Program-made: the position numbers and the translations under genes
The notes under the pieces: generated by a model
Seen by the model: only the letters and a program-made list of their open reading frames with translations
Told to the model about the DNA's origin: nothing
Databases searched by the model: none
In this document: positions 34,859 through 42,893 of the stretch, one piece after another
Layout of the letters: each line of letters begins with the position of its first letter
Numbering within the stretch: the first letter of the stretch is position 1
NCBI GenBank assembly: GCA_002837415.1
Contig: PJCV01000003.1
Coordinates: forward strand, 1 to 64,000
Length of the DNA stretch: 64,000 nt
Reading direction: 5' to 3'
DNA from: Actinomycetales bacterium SN12
GTDB taxonomy: Bacteria; Actinomycetota; Actinomycetes; Actinomycetales; Microbacteriaceae

Positions 34859-35359
34859 ATGGCCGGCGAAACCGTCATCACCGTGGTGGGCAACCTCACC
34901 GCAGACCCCGAGCTGCGTTACACGCAGAACGGCCTGCCGGTGGCGAACTTCACCATCGCCTCGACCCCGCGCACGTTCGACCGTCAGGCCAACGAGTGGA
35001 AGGACGGCGAAGCGCTGTTCCTCCGCTCGTCGGTGTGGCGCGAGTTCGCCGAGCACGTGGCAGGTTCGCTGACCAAGGGCATGCGCGTCATCGCGCAGGG
35101 CCGTCTGCGTCAGCGCTCCTACCAGGACCGCGAAGGCAACCAGCGCACGTCGATCGAGCTGGAGGTTGACGAGATCGGTCCGTCGCTGCGATACGCGACG
35201 GCACAGGTCACGCGGGCCGCATCCAACGGCGGTGGACAGTCCCGTCCGCAGCAGCAGCAGCAACAGCAGGTCTCGGACGAGCCGTGGTCGACCCCCGGCT
35301 CCTCGAGCGCTGACGCCTGGAGTGCTCCGGGCAGCTTCGGCGACGACACCCCGTTCTGA
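34859..35359 (+). CDS. ssb: Single-stranded DNA-binding protein
   Basis: This 166-residue SSB begins its OB fold [23 protein letters not shown] and includes [30 protein letters not shown] disordered linker with an eight-residue glutamine stretch follows. The acidic tip GDDTPF recruits partner proteins (most bacteria have DDIPF; here threonine replaces isoleucine). It starts five bases after rpsF. Confidence 0.97.
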   Translation: MAGETVITVVGNLTADPELRYTQNGLPVANFTIASTPRTFDRQANEWKDGEALFLRSSVWREFAEHVAGSLTKGMRVIAQGRLRQRSYQDREGNQRTSIELEVDEIGPSLRYATAQVTRAASNGGGQSRPQQQQQQQVSDEPWSTPGSSSADAWSAPGSFGDDTPF

Positions 35360-35373
35360 ATCTCAGGCCAGGG

Positions 35374-35396
35374 CCCTTCGACAGGCTCAGGGACCC
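35374..35396. repeat. Copy of the TTCGACAGGCTCAGG repeat between ssb and rpsR
   Basis: This sequence matches the element in the array at 3962-4025, with the GGGACCC extension also seen next to the palindrome at 3888. It sits in the 64-base gap of an essential operon, between the ssb stop and the rpsR binding site. Confidence 0.85.
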
Positions 35397-35423
35397 AGGC
35401 CGATCATCTCTTAAGGAAGAAAC

Positions 35424-35678
35424 ATGGCTGGAAAGTCGAGCGGCGATCGCCGCAAGCCGCGGAAGGGTGGCAAGCCCACCGCTCCCGCGAAGTCCATCCG
35501 CGTTGGCGTCATCGACTACAAGGATGTCGCGACGCTTCGCAAGTTCATCTCGGAGCGCGGGAAGATCCGTGCCCGTCGTATCACCGGTGTCTCGGTGCAG
35601 GAGCAGCGTCTGATCGCCAAGGCGATCAAGAACGCTCGCGAGATGGCTCTCCTGCCTTACGCCGGCGCTGGCCGCTGA
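35424..35678 (+). CDS. rpsR: 30S ribosomal protein S18
   Basis: This 84-residue S18 has the conserved core [19 protein letters not shown] and [29 protein letters not shown]. The N-terminus is lysine-rich and contains no cysteines, so it is the zinc-independent form. TTAAGGAAG precedes the ATG. Confidence 0.97.
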   Translation: MAGKSSGDRRKPRKGGKPTAPAKSIRVGVIDYKDVATLRKFISERGKIRARRITGVSVQEQRLIAKAIKNAREMALLPYAGAGR

Positions 35679-35689
35679 GGGGTACCGAC

Positions 35690-36142
35690 ATGGCAAAGCT
35701 GATTCTCACGAACGAGGTCGCCGGGCTCGGAAGCGCCGGTGACGTCATCGAGGTCAAGAACGGGTACGCCCGCAACTACCTCGTCCCCAAGGGCTACGCC
35801 GTGGCGTGGACCCGTGGTGGCCAGAAGCAGGTCGAGTCGATCCAGGCAGCTCGCAAGGCCCGCCAGAGCCACGACCTCGACGAGGCGACCGCACTCAAGA
35901 ACAAGCTCGAGGGCACCAAGGTCCGTCTGGCCGTCAAGGCCGGCGCCGAAGGTCGCCTGTTCGGCTCGGTGAAGACCGCCGACGTGGCAGACGCTGTCGC
36001 CGCTGAGGGCCTCGGCTCGATCGACAAGCGCAAGGTGCACTTCACCTCGCCGATCAAGACGACGGGCGAGCACGAGGCGACGGTTCGTCTGCACGACGAC
36101 GTCACGGCCGTGATCACCCTTCAGGTCATCGCCGCGAAGTAA
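35690..36142 (+). CDS. rplI: 50S ribosomal protein L9
   Basis: This 150-residue L9 has an N-terminal rRNA-binding domain ([34 protein letters not shown]), the long connecting helix and a C-terminal domain. It begins 11 bases after rpsR and ends the operon, followed by a terminator. In many relatives dnaB comes next; here it is about 10.6 kb away. Confidence 0.97.
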   Translation: MAKLILTNEVAGLGSAGDVIEVKNGYARNYLVPKGYAVAWTRGGQKQVESIQAARKARQSHDLDEATALKNKLEGTKVRLAVKAGAEGRLFGSVKTADVADAVAAEGLGSIDKRKVHFTSPIKTTGEHEATVRLHDDVTAVITLQVIAAK

Positions 36143-36157
36143 TTCCGCTGCACCTGC

Positions 36158-36189
36158 AGGCCCCCGACATCTCCGGATGCCGGGGGCCT
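36158..36189 (+). terminator. Terminator of the rpsF-rplI operon
   Basis: AGGCCCCCG (36158-36166) pairs with CGGGGGCCT (36181-36189), followed by TCTGC. It lies 15 bases after the rplI stop. Confidence 0.75.
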
Positions 36190-36245
36190 TCTGCATGGTG
36201 CCGCTTCCGTCCTTCGTCTGTCCAGGCTGCCGACGGCCGACGGCG

Positions 36246-36408
36246 ATGCTGCGGGGTCGAAACTGCACGCTTTCGCGGGCCTTTCTGTACACGATTGACC
36301 CCGGCCAGTGGCCGCTGAAGTATTGCAGCGATACGCGATGCGTTGCGAATGCTGCGGGGTCGAAAGTGCACGCTGGGCGGGGCTCTACCGTACCTTTTCG
36401 ACCTCGCA
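36246..36408. repeat. 26-bp direct repeat with an inverted partial copy
   Basis: ATGCTGCGGGGTCGAAA(C/G)TGCACGCT occurs at 36246-36271 and 36349-36374 with one mismatch. A 13-base inverted partial copy (TTTCGACCTCGCA) is at 36396-36408 and can pair with the second copy. I see no gene in 36143-36492; the space holds these repeats and two terminators. Confidence 0.75.
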
Positions 36409-36445
36409 CCGGCGGGTGGGCGGCGGATGCTGACGGGCATGCCTC

Positions 36446-36482
36446 TGCGGCGGATGCGACCGCAGAGGTCGCATCCGCCGCA
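36446..36482 (-). terminator. Strong terminator after the chaplin-like gene
   Basis: A perfect 16-bp stem (36446-36461 with 36467-36482) and 5-base loop begin 10 bases past the stop of the minus-strand gene. It can act in both directions. Confidence 0.8.
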
Positions 36483-36492
36483 AAGGGCGACA

Positions 36493-38046
36493 TCAGGCCG
36501 CTGCGCGAGCGCGACGGACCAGCGCTGCACCGATGAGCAGCATCAGGCCGGCGAGCAGGGCGAGGACCGGAGCCATCTCACCGCCACCGGTCATGGCCAG
36601 CGCCGGGGTGCCCGTCAGGGCCGGCGACATCGCCGAAACACGCGGCGACGTCACGAGGGCCGCGGTGACGACGCCGAGATCCGTCGCCTGGTCGCTGCTG
36701 GGCTGCGTGCTCGGGTCGGCGCCCGGCTCGACGCCCGGGTTGGTGGTGCCGGGCTCAGTGCCCGGGTCGGTGGTGCCGGGCTCGGTGCCAGGCTCAACGC
36801 CCGGGTCGGTAGTGCCAGGCTCGGTCCCGGGCTCAGCGCCAGGAGTGACTGCCGGCACCTCGACCGTGCTGTCGCCGATCAGGGAGATGGCGTTGCCGCC
36901 GATGGTGATCGGCGCGGTGATAGGCAGCAGCACCTGGGTGCCACCGAGGATTCCACCGTTCCCGCCCGTGGTGGCGTCCGACGCAGGTGCACCGGACGCT
37001 GCGGTGCCGTCCGACCCCTGAGCGACGGTGGCGTCTCCGAGGACGGAGATGCCGTTGCCGGTCACGGTGATCGGGGCGGTGATGGGTGCGAGCACCTGCG
37101 TGCCGCTGAGGATCGCGTCGTCGCCGCCGGTGCTGGCGTCGGTCACGGGTGCTTCAGCAGGCGCTGGCGTGCCCCCGACGCCCTCCGCGACCGCGGCGTC
37201 TCCGAGGACGGAGATGCCGTTGCCGGTCACGGTGATCGGTGCGGTGACGGGTGCGAGCACCTGGGTGCCGCCGAGCATGCCGCCGTTGCCGCCAGTGGTG
37301 GCATCGGTTGCGGGAGCGTCGGCGGGTGCTGACGTGCCCCCGGCGCCCTCCGCGATCGCGGAATCTCCGAGGACGGAGATGCTGTTGCCGGTCACGGTGA
37401 TCGGCGCCGTGATGGGTGCGAGCACCTGGGTGCCGCTGAGGATCGCGTCGTCGCCGCTGGTGCTGGCATCGATTGCGGGTGCCTCGGCGGGTGCGGATGG
37501 TCCCTGGGTCGCGTTGGAGGAGGTGGCATCTCCGAGGAGGGAGATGCTGTTGCCGCCGATGGTGATCGGTGCGGTGACGGACACGAGGCCCTGCGTGCCC
37601 GACAGGATACCGTCCGAACCCGAGGTGCTGGCTGGTGCCGGCGCTGGTGCAGGTGCCGGCGCCGGTTCAGGCGCATCCGACTGAGCGGTGGACGACCCGA
37701 GAACGCTCACGGCGTTCCCCGACACGTTCACCGGAAGGACCACGTCGATGACGGCCTGCGTGCCCGAAGCCACACCGCCGTCACCGGTGGTCTCGGCTGA
37801 CGGAGCCGGTGCAGGAGCCGATGATCCGGCATCCGTCATCGATCCGGTGGTGGTTCCGCTGCCGAGCACCGAGACGGCGTTGCCGACGATGTCGATCGGC
37901 GCGGTGACCGGGGCGAGGATCTGGGTCCCCGAGAGGAGACCTTCGTCTCCGTTCGTTTCAGCCGCGTTCGCGGCCGTGGCGCCGAGCAGCGAGACGCCGC
38001 CGGCGATGAGCGCGCCCCACATGGCGTGCTTGACGATAGTGCGCAT
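36493..38046 (-). CDS. Cell-wall-anchored protein with seven chaplin-like repeats
   Basis: This is a 517-residue surface protein. A Sec signal peptide of about 29 residues (ending GATAANA) is followed by seven repeats of roughly 40-50 residues. Each has the core G-x-L-x-G-T-Q-x-x-x-P-x-x-x-P-I-x-x-x-G-N-x-[IV]-S-[VL]-[LI]-G, for example ILSGTQVLAPITAPITVTGN. This matches the chaplin pattern of aerial Streptomyces hydrophobins, but without chaplin cysteines. Ala/Pro linkers separate the repeats. A PGTEPGTTDPG-type stalk follows, then LAMTG at residues 483-487, a helix and RRARAAA, the class E sortase signal. AGGAG precedes the ATG at 38046. Chaplins form amyloid-like surface films; that role here is inference. 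Confidence 0.85.
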   Translation of the reverse strand: MRTIVKHAMWGALIAGGVSLLGATAANAAETNGDEGLLSGTQILAPVTAPIDIVGNAVSVLGSGTTTGSMTDAGSSAPAPAPSAETTGDGGVASGTQAVIDVVLPVNVSGNAVSVLGSSTAQSDAPEPAPAPAPAPAPASTSGSDGILSGTQGLVSVTAPITIGGNSISLLGDATSSNATQGPSAPAEAPAIDASTSGDDAILSGTQVLAPITAPITVTGNSISVLGDSAIAEGAGGTSAPADAPATDATTGGNGGMLGGTQVLAPVTAPITVTGNGISVLGDAAVAEGVGGTPAPAEAPVTDASTGGDDAILSGTQVLAPITAPITVTGNGISVLGDATVAQGSDGTAASGAPASDATTGGNGGILGGTQVLLPITAPITIGGNAISLIGDSTVEVPAVTPGAEPGTEPGTTDPGVEPGTEPGTTDPGTEPGTTNPGVEPGADPSTQPSSDQATDLGVVTAALVTSPRVSAMSPALTGTPALAMTGGGEMAPVLALLAGLMLLIGAALVRRARAAA

Positions 38047-38076
38047 GAGAATTACTCCTGATCTGTGCGAGAGGAA

Positions 38077-38096
38077 GACCACACGGTCGTGTGGTC
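38077..38096. promoter_or_regulatory. 9-bp inverted repeat between the two surface-protein genes
   Basis: GACCACACG (38077-38085) and CGTGTGGTC (38088-38096) form a nearly uninterrupted palindrome 31 bases before the chaplin-like start. It could be an operator or the terminator of the upstream gene. Confidence 0.45.
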
Positions 38097-38129
38097 CGGC
38101 GTGCCGATACAGGATCGGCCGCCCTCTCG

Positions 38130-39161
38130 TCAGTCAGGAGAGACGTCGGTGCTGCCCGCCGGCGAAGCCGGCAGAGCGGCATCCGCGGGGATGCCCGTGC
38201 GCGATGACACGTCGAGATCAAGACGGTCCGAGGAGGGACGGTCAGAGCTGGTGCCGGGCGCACCCCCGCTGCCGCCCGCGGCGGATGTCGGGGTCACAAC
38301 CCCCGGAGAACTGGCGGGCGCCCCGTGCGGATCGCCGGAAGGCGCGGTCTGCTGGGCGCTGGAGTCTCGGGGAAGCGTCACGACGGCTCCGCGCTCAAGG
38401 ACGAGCGGGACGGATGCGGAAGACTGCGCCGTGGGAGCGGCCGCGGGAGCTGCCGTGGCGGGCACCGTGGGCACCGCCTCGGGCTCGACAGCGAGTCCGG
38501 CAGCGCTGTCGACTGCGGGGTTCGCAGCGTCGGCGAGCGGAAGATCCAGCTCGGGAAGGTCGGCACCACCGGTGCTCGGGATGCCAGGCTTGAGCCCGTC
38601 GACGACAGGGTCGACCGTGCTTTCGATGACGGGCGGCACGACATCGAGAACCTTGTCGACACCGGTCGCCACCTCGTTCACGAGGTCCGTCGCGCCGAGT
38701 CCGTCGACGATCGAGCCCACCACGGGAACGCTGCTGACAGCATCCGTCACCGGGGTCACGATCGCACTGACCGGAGCCGATGCGACGACGTCCTCGACGG
38801 TCTGCGTCGCGCTCGAGACCGTGTCGCCGACCTTCTCGACGACCTGCGCCGCGGGAGCTCCGACGACGGGAACCGATGCCACGGTGGTCGTCGTCTTCGT
38901 GACCGCCTTCTCGACGGTCGAGACGACCGGAGAAGCGACCTGCTCGACGGTCGAGGTCACCGTCTTCGCGACCGGAGTGACGACACCGCCCAGGGTGTCG
39001 CCGACGAGTGACGTGATTCCTGACAGAGGCGCAGGGGGCTCGTCATCCGCTCGAGCTTCACCGGCTCCGAGCACGGCGCTGAGAAGCGCCCAGGCGAGCA
39101 CGAAGAGCGCGCCCCAGAGGTACACCGCAGATCTGCGGACCCCTGTCGTCTCCACGTTCAT
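38130..39161 (-). CDS. Secreted valine/threonine-rich repetitive protein
   Basis: This 343-residue exported protein has a signal peptide (YLWGALFVLAWALLSAVLGAGEARA). About 160 residues of Val/Thr/Ser-rich amphipathic sequence follow, with recurring pieces such as VVTPVAKTVTSTVEQV, VVSTVEKAVTKT, VVEKVGDTVSSATQTVEDVV and IVTPVTDAVSSVPVVG. The remaining residues are Pro/Ala/Ser-rich and disordered; there is no sorting signal or second membrane helix. I recognise no family. It lies directly upstream of the chaplin-like gene on the same strand, separated by 83 bases, so the two may be co-expressed and may form surface structures together. The ATG at 39159-39161 follows ACGGGGG. Confidence 0.75.
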   Translation of the reverse strand: MNVETTGVRRSAVYLWGALFVLAWALLSAVLGAGEARADDEPPAPLSGITSLVGDTLGGVVTPVAKTVTSTVEQVASPVVSTVEKAVTKTTTTVASVPVVGAPAAQVVEKVGDTVSSATQTVEDVVASAPVSAIVTPVTDAVSSVPVVGSIVDGLGATDLVNEVATGVDKVLDVVPPVIESTVDPVVDGLKPGIPSTGGADLPELDLPLADAANPAVDSAAGLAVEPEAVPTVPATAAPAAAPTAQSSASVPLVLERGAVVTLPRDSSAQQTAPSGDPHGAPASSPGVVTPTSAAGGSGGAPGTSSDRPSSDRLDLDVSSRTGIPADAALPASPAGSTDVSPD

Positions 39162-39277
39162 GCTCAAACCCCCGTGCAATCTGAGATATCTCCGATCGTG
39201 TCCAGGACGATACCTCACCATTCGGACATCGTCCACCCGCGCGCATCCGACGAGCGGTGCGGTGGACAGACGTGCGT

Positions 39278-39283
39278 TAGGTT
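39278..39283 (+). promoter_or_regulatory. -10 hexamer of a leaderless promoter
   Basis: TAGGTT ends eight bases before the ATG at 39292. Confidence 0.5.
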
Positions 39284-39291
39284 CAGGACTC

Positions 39292-40323
39292 ATGAATGCG
39301 CCTGCCCTCACCATGCCCGCTCCGCGAGTCGCGCCGCTGAAGGGCTGCCCGGTTCTGCGATGGGGTGTCGTCGCGCCGGGCGGTATCGCGACCGACTTCG
39401 TAAATGCGCTGCACACGCACACCGACCAGCGGGTGATCGCGGTCGCCTCCCGATCGGTGGACCGCGCCCGGGAGTTCGCCAGGCGGCACGGCATCCCACG
39501 CACCCACGACGATTACGCCGCCCTGTACGGGGACGAGCAGGTGCAGATCGTCTACATCGCGGCTCCGCACAGCGAGCACCGGCGACTGGCGATCGACGCG
39601 ATCGCCGCAGGCAAGCACGTGCTCATCGAGAAGCCGATCGGGCTCTCCGCCGACGAGGCGCGCGAGATCGCCGCCGCTGCCGGGGCTGCCGGGGTCTTCG
39701 CCATGGAGGCCATGTGGACCCGCTTCCTCCCGCAGACGGATGTCATGCTGCACCTGCATGAAGACGGGGTCATCGGAGATCCGCGGTTGATCATCGCCGA
39801 TCTCGGGTTCGCCGCCGACCCGAGCGAGGGCGGACGACTCTTCGACCCCACACTCGGCGGCGGCGCGCTGCTCGACCTCGGCGTGTACCCGGTCTGGCTC
39901 AGCCATCTGTGGCTGGGGGTGCCGACCGGCGTCACCGCACTGGGCACTCGCACCGACTCCGGCGTCGATGAGCAGAGCGCGCTCGTGCTCGACTACCCCG
40001 CGGGTGCTCAAGCGCTGCTGAGCACGAGCATCCGGGTGACGTCGCCAGGCGCGGCATCCGTCTCGGGGTCAGGCGGCACTCTGCAGATCGACCCCTCGTT
40101 CGTCTTCCCCGGTGGCTTCTCTGCGCAGCGGGGCGATGTGCGAGGGCATTTCGTCGATGACTCCGGTCTGCACCACCGCGATGGGATGGCGTGGCAGGCC
40201 GCCGCCGTCGCGCAGCACATCGACGATGGGCTCACCGAGTCGCCGCTGCATCCCCTGCAGACGTCGATCGAGGTCCTGACGACCATCGACGAGGCGCGTC
40301 GGCAGCTGTCCGCCGCCGGCTGA
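39292..40323 (+). CDS. Gfo/Idh/MocA family oxidoreductase
   Basis: This 343-residue NAD(P)-dependent sugar or cyclitol dehydrogenase-like protein has a Rossmann domain with LRWGVVAPGGIATDFV in place of a strict GxGxxG. The catalytic EKPIGLS motif (EKP at residues about 112-114) follows, then the C-terminal substrate domain with GGALLDLGVYPVWLSHLWLG. It looks leaderless, eight bases after TAGGTT. It reads toward the ceb operon and ends 177 bases before it, so it could act on sugars, but it has its own promoter. The substrate is unknown. Confidence 0.88.
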   Translation: MNAPALTMPAPRVAPLKGCPVLRWGVVAPGGIATDFVNALHTHTDQRVIAVASRSVDRAREFARRHGIPRTHDDYAALYGDEQVQIVYIAAPHSEHRRLAIDAIAAGKHVLIEKPIGLSADEAREIAAAAGAAGVFAMEAMWTRFLPQTDVMLHLHEDGVIGDPRLIIADLGFAADPSEGGRLFDPTLGGGALLDLGVYPVWLSHLWLGVPTGVTALGTRTDSGVDEQSALVLDYPAGAQALLSTSIRVTSPGAASVSGSGGTLQIDPSFVFPGGFSAQRGDVRGHFVDDSGLHHRDGMAWQAAAVAQHIDDGLTESPLHPLQTSIEVLTTIDEARRQLSAAG

Positions 40324-40363
40324 CGACAACACAGGCCTCCCTGGGGGTCTGCAATGGGCGCCA

Positions 40364-40377
40364 TGGGAGCGCGCCCA
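40364..40377. promoter_or_regulatory. CebR-type operator 1
   Basis: TGGGAGCGCGCCCA differs by one base from the CebR palindrome TGGGAGCGCTCCCA. It lies just upstream of the -35. Confidence 0.65.
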
Positions 40378-40385
40378 TTTGCCTC

Positions 40386-40415
40386 TTGACAGTGTCGGAA
40401 TCTCCGGCGTAACGT
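40386..40415 (+). promoter_or_regulatory. Promoter of the ceb operon
   Basis: A perfect -35 TTGACA (40386-40391) is spaced 18 bases from the -10 TAACGT (40410-40415). Transcription would begin near 40422, between operators 1 and 2. Confidence 0.75.
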
Positions 40416-40430
40416 GAACGCCGAAGCTGC

Positions 40431-40444
40431 TGGGAGCGCTCCCA
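40431..40444. promoter_or_regulatory. CebR-type operator 2 (perfect palindrome)
   Basis: TGGGAGCGCTCCCA is identical to the CebR operator of Streptomyces cellobiose regulons. It lies just after the predicted transcription start. Confidence 0.85.
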
Positions 40445-40453
40445 CGAGAATTG

Positions 40454-40467
40454 TGGGAGCGCTTGCA
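40454..40467. promoter_or_regulatory. CebR-type operator 3
   Basis: TGGGAGCGCTTGCA matches 12 of 14 positions; its centre is 23 bases from that of operator 2. Confidence 0.6.
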
Positions 40468-40500
40468 TGCTTCGCCCGAAGCGCACACAAGGGAGTGACC

Positions 40501-41796
40501 GTGAAATCAGCACGAAGCAGGATCGCCGCATCCGTCGCCGGCGTCGCAGCCGTGGCCCTCATCGCCACCGGATGCTCGAGCGGAGGTGGAGCCGAAGCCA
40601 GCGACGACCAGATCACCCTCTCGATCACGACCTTCGGCACCATGGGCGTCGACGCGAAGTACGCCGAGTACATGAAGCAGAATCCGAACATCAAGATCGA
40701 GGCGACCAACCTCGAAGGCGGTGGCGCAGCCCGCGACGACGCCTACGCGAAGATCGCGGCCGGCACCGGCCTCAGCGACATCGTCGCGATCGAAGAGGGC
40801 TGGCTCGGCACGATCGCCGAGGTGTCCGACGCGTTCGTCGACCTGCGCGACTACGGCATCGAGGACGTCAAGGACTCGTGGCTCGACTGGAAGTACGAGC
40901 AGGGCACCACGGCCGACGGAAAGGTTCTCGGCGCCGGCCTCGACATCGGCCCGCAGGGCCTGTGCTACCGCGGCGACCTCTTCGAGACCGCGGGACTGCC
41001 CAGCGACCGCGACGAGGTGGCTGCCTACTTCGGCGGCGAGGATGCCACGTGGGATCGCTTCTTCGAGGTCGGCAAGGAGTACGTCGACAAGTCGGGCAAG
41101 GCGTTCTATCACAGCCCGCGATTCTTCTGGAACTCGTTCGTGAACCAGCAGAAGGAGGGCTACTACAAGAAGGACGGCGAGACCCTCAACATCGAGGACA
41201 ACGATGTGCTGAAGGAGCACTTCGGCAAGATCGTCGAGGCCGAGAAGGCGGGCCTCGGTGCAGGTCTTCCCGGCTGGGAGGTCGGACCCGAGGCCAAGGC
41301 CGGCGACTTCGCCGTCTACATGTGCCCGAGCTGGATGCTCGGCATCGTGCAGGGCTACTACGACGAGGGCACCACCGACAGCGGCTGGGACTTCGCGAAC
41401 GTGCTCCCGGGTGGCGCGGCCAACTGGGGCGGCGCATTCCTCGGCGTCGCAGAGTCGTCCGAGCACAAGGAGGAGGCGGCCAAGCTCGCGCTCTGGCTCG
41501 CATCGCCCGAGCAGCAGGCATCCGCGTTCGAGAAGGCCGGGCCCTACCCCAGCACGATGGAAGGCCAGAAGCTGGTCGCCGACACCACCAGCCCCTTCTT
41601 CAATGACGCTCCGATCGGCCAGATCTTCACCGAGCGCTCCAAGGGCGTCGTCGCTCAGGTCAAGGGACCAGAGGACTCCAACATCCAGGACAACGTCTTC
41701 GGACCGATCTTCGACCGCGTCAGCCAGGGCGAGGTCACCGATCCCGATAAGGCCTGGGATGCCGCCATGGAACTGCTCGGCCAGATCCCGAGCTGA
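40501..41796 (+). CDS. cebE: Cellobiose/cello-oligosaccharide-binding lipoprotein (CebE-like)
   Basis: This 431-residue extracytoplasmic binding protein of ABC family 1 has a lipoprotein signal with lipobox IATGC, lipidated cysteine 25. The mature protein has the family features ITTFGTMGVDAKYAEYMKQNPNIKIEATN and a C-terminal half ending in MELLGQIPS. The GTG at 40501 follows AAGGGAG; the longer frame would lose the signal peptide. It is the first gene of the operon. Assignment to cellobiose rests on the CebR operators and the downstream GH1 beta-glucosidase; other beta-glucosides remain possible. Confidence 0.85.
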   Translation: MKSARSRIAASVAGVAAVALIATGCSSGGGAEASDDQITLSITTFGTMGVDAKYAEYMKQNPNIKIEATNLEGGGAARDDAYAKIAAGTGLSDIVAIEEGWLGTIAEVSDAFVDLRDYGIEDVKDSWLDWKYEQGTTADGKVLGAGLDIGPQGLCYRGDLFETAGLPSDRDEVAAYFGGEDATWDRFFEVGKEYVDKSGKAFYHSPRFFWNSFVNQQKEGYYKKDGETLNIEDNDVLKEHFGKIVEAEKAGLGAGLPGWEVGPEAKAGDFAVYMCPSWMLGIVQGYYDEGTTDSGWDFANVLPGGAANWGGAFLGVAESSEHKEEAAKLALWLASPEQQASAFEKAGPYPSTMEGQKLVADTTSPFFNDAPIGQIFTERSKGVVAQVKGPEDSNIQDNVFGPIFDRVSQGEVTDPDKAWDAAMELLGQIPS

Positions 41797-41805
41797 CTGA
41801 CTGCC

Positions 41806-41838
41806 CGGGCGGCTCGACGCACGCCGTCGAGCCGCCCG
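41806..41838 (+). promoter_or_regulatory. Intercistronic hairpin between cebE and cebF
   Basis: A perfect 14-bp stem (41806-41819 with 41825-41838) with a 5-base loop begins 10 bases after the cebE stop. Such hairpins often protect the binding-protein mRNA or attenuate read-through. Confidence 0.7.
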
Positions 41839-41876
41839 AGCATCCACCCGCACCTCACCCCGTGATTGGTTCAACG

Positions 41877-42893
41877 ATGAGCAGCACAACCGGCAGAGCC
41901 GCCCGCACGGAACTCACGTTCCGGCAGAAGGTCAGTCGCTTCGACCACACCTTCTCCCCGTACCTCTACATCGCGCCGTTCTTCATCCTGTTCGCGCTGA
42001 TCGGCGTCTTCCCCATCGCCTACACCTTCAACGTGTCGCTCTACGACTGGCACCTGCTGAAGGGCCAGGGCGACTTCGTCGGGCTGCAGAACTACGTCGA
42101 CGTGCTGAACGACCCGTTCTTCTGGAACGCCTTCGGCAACACGTTCAGCATCTTCCTGCTCTCGGCGATCCCGCAGCTCGTCATCGCCACGCTGGTGGCC
42201 GCGCTGCTGAACCAGGCCCTCCGCGGGCGCACGTTCTGGCGCATGAGCATCCTGCTGCCCTACATCGTCGCTCCCGTCGCGGTGACGGTCATCTTCCTGC
42301 AGGTCTTCAACCAGTACCACGGGCCGGTCGCCGGCCTGCTCGAGCTGCTCGGCCTCGATCCGATCCGCTGGGCCTTCGACGTCTTCCCCTCGCACGTCGC
42401 GATCGCGAGCATGGTCAACTGGCGCTGGACCGGGTACAACGCCCTGCTCCTGCTCGCCGCCATGCAGGCCGTGCCGCGCGACATGTACGAGTCGGCCACC
42501 ATCGACGGCGCCAGCAGACTGCGCCAGTTCTGGTCGATCACCATCCCGCTCATCCGTCCGACGCTGATCTTCGTCGTCATCACGGCGACCATCGGCGGAC
42601 TGCAGATCTTCACCGAGCCGAAGCTCTTCGACGGCCGCACCTACGGCGGCAGCGACCGGCAGTTCCAGACGATCGTGCTCTACCTGTACCAGCTCGGCTT
42701 CCCCATGCGCGACTTCGGCCGCGCCTCGGCGACCGCGTGGATCCTCTTCCTCGTCATCATGCTCGTCGGGCTGCTCAGCTTCTTGATCACCCGGGCCGTG
42801 CGCACCGCCGACGAGAAGACCTCGAAGGTGCGGAAGAAGCGAGTCCCGTCCCCGACGCCAGTTCCGGTCAACACTCAGCAGGGAGCATCATGA
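41877..42893 (+). CDS. cebF: Sugar ABC transporter permease (CebF-like)
   Basis: This 338-residue MalF-type permease has six helices. It begins HTFSPYLYIAPFFILFALIGVFPIAYTFNVSLYDW and has the EAA loop ESATIDGASRLRQFWSITIPLIRP. The ATG at 41877 has no clear binding site; a GTG five codons earlier is in frame. It overlaps the next gene by four bases. Confidence 0.87.
   Translation: MSSTTGRAARTELTFRQKVSRFDHTFSPYLYIAPFFILFALIGVFPIAYTFNVSLYDWHLLKGQGDFVGLQNYVDVLNDPFFWNAFGNTFSIFLLSAIPQLVIATLVAALLNQALRGRTFWRMSILLPYIVAPVAVTVIFLQVFNQYHGPVAGLLELLGLDPIRWAFDVFPSHVAIASMVNWRWTGYNALLLLAAMQAVPRDMYESATIDGASRLRQFWSITIPLIRPTLIFVVITATIGGLQIFTEPKLFDGRTYGGSDRQFQTIVLYLYQLGFPMRDFGRASATAWILFLVIMLVGLLSFLITRAVRTADEKTSKVRKKRVPSPTPVPVNTQQGAS

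Noticed and set aside
34859..36142. Frameshift or disruption of the ssb-rpsR-rplI operon by the inserted repeat
   Set aside because: The repeat lies wholly between genes and all three proteins are full length.
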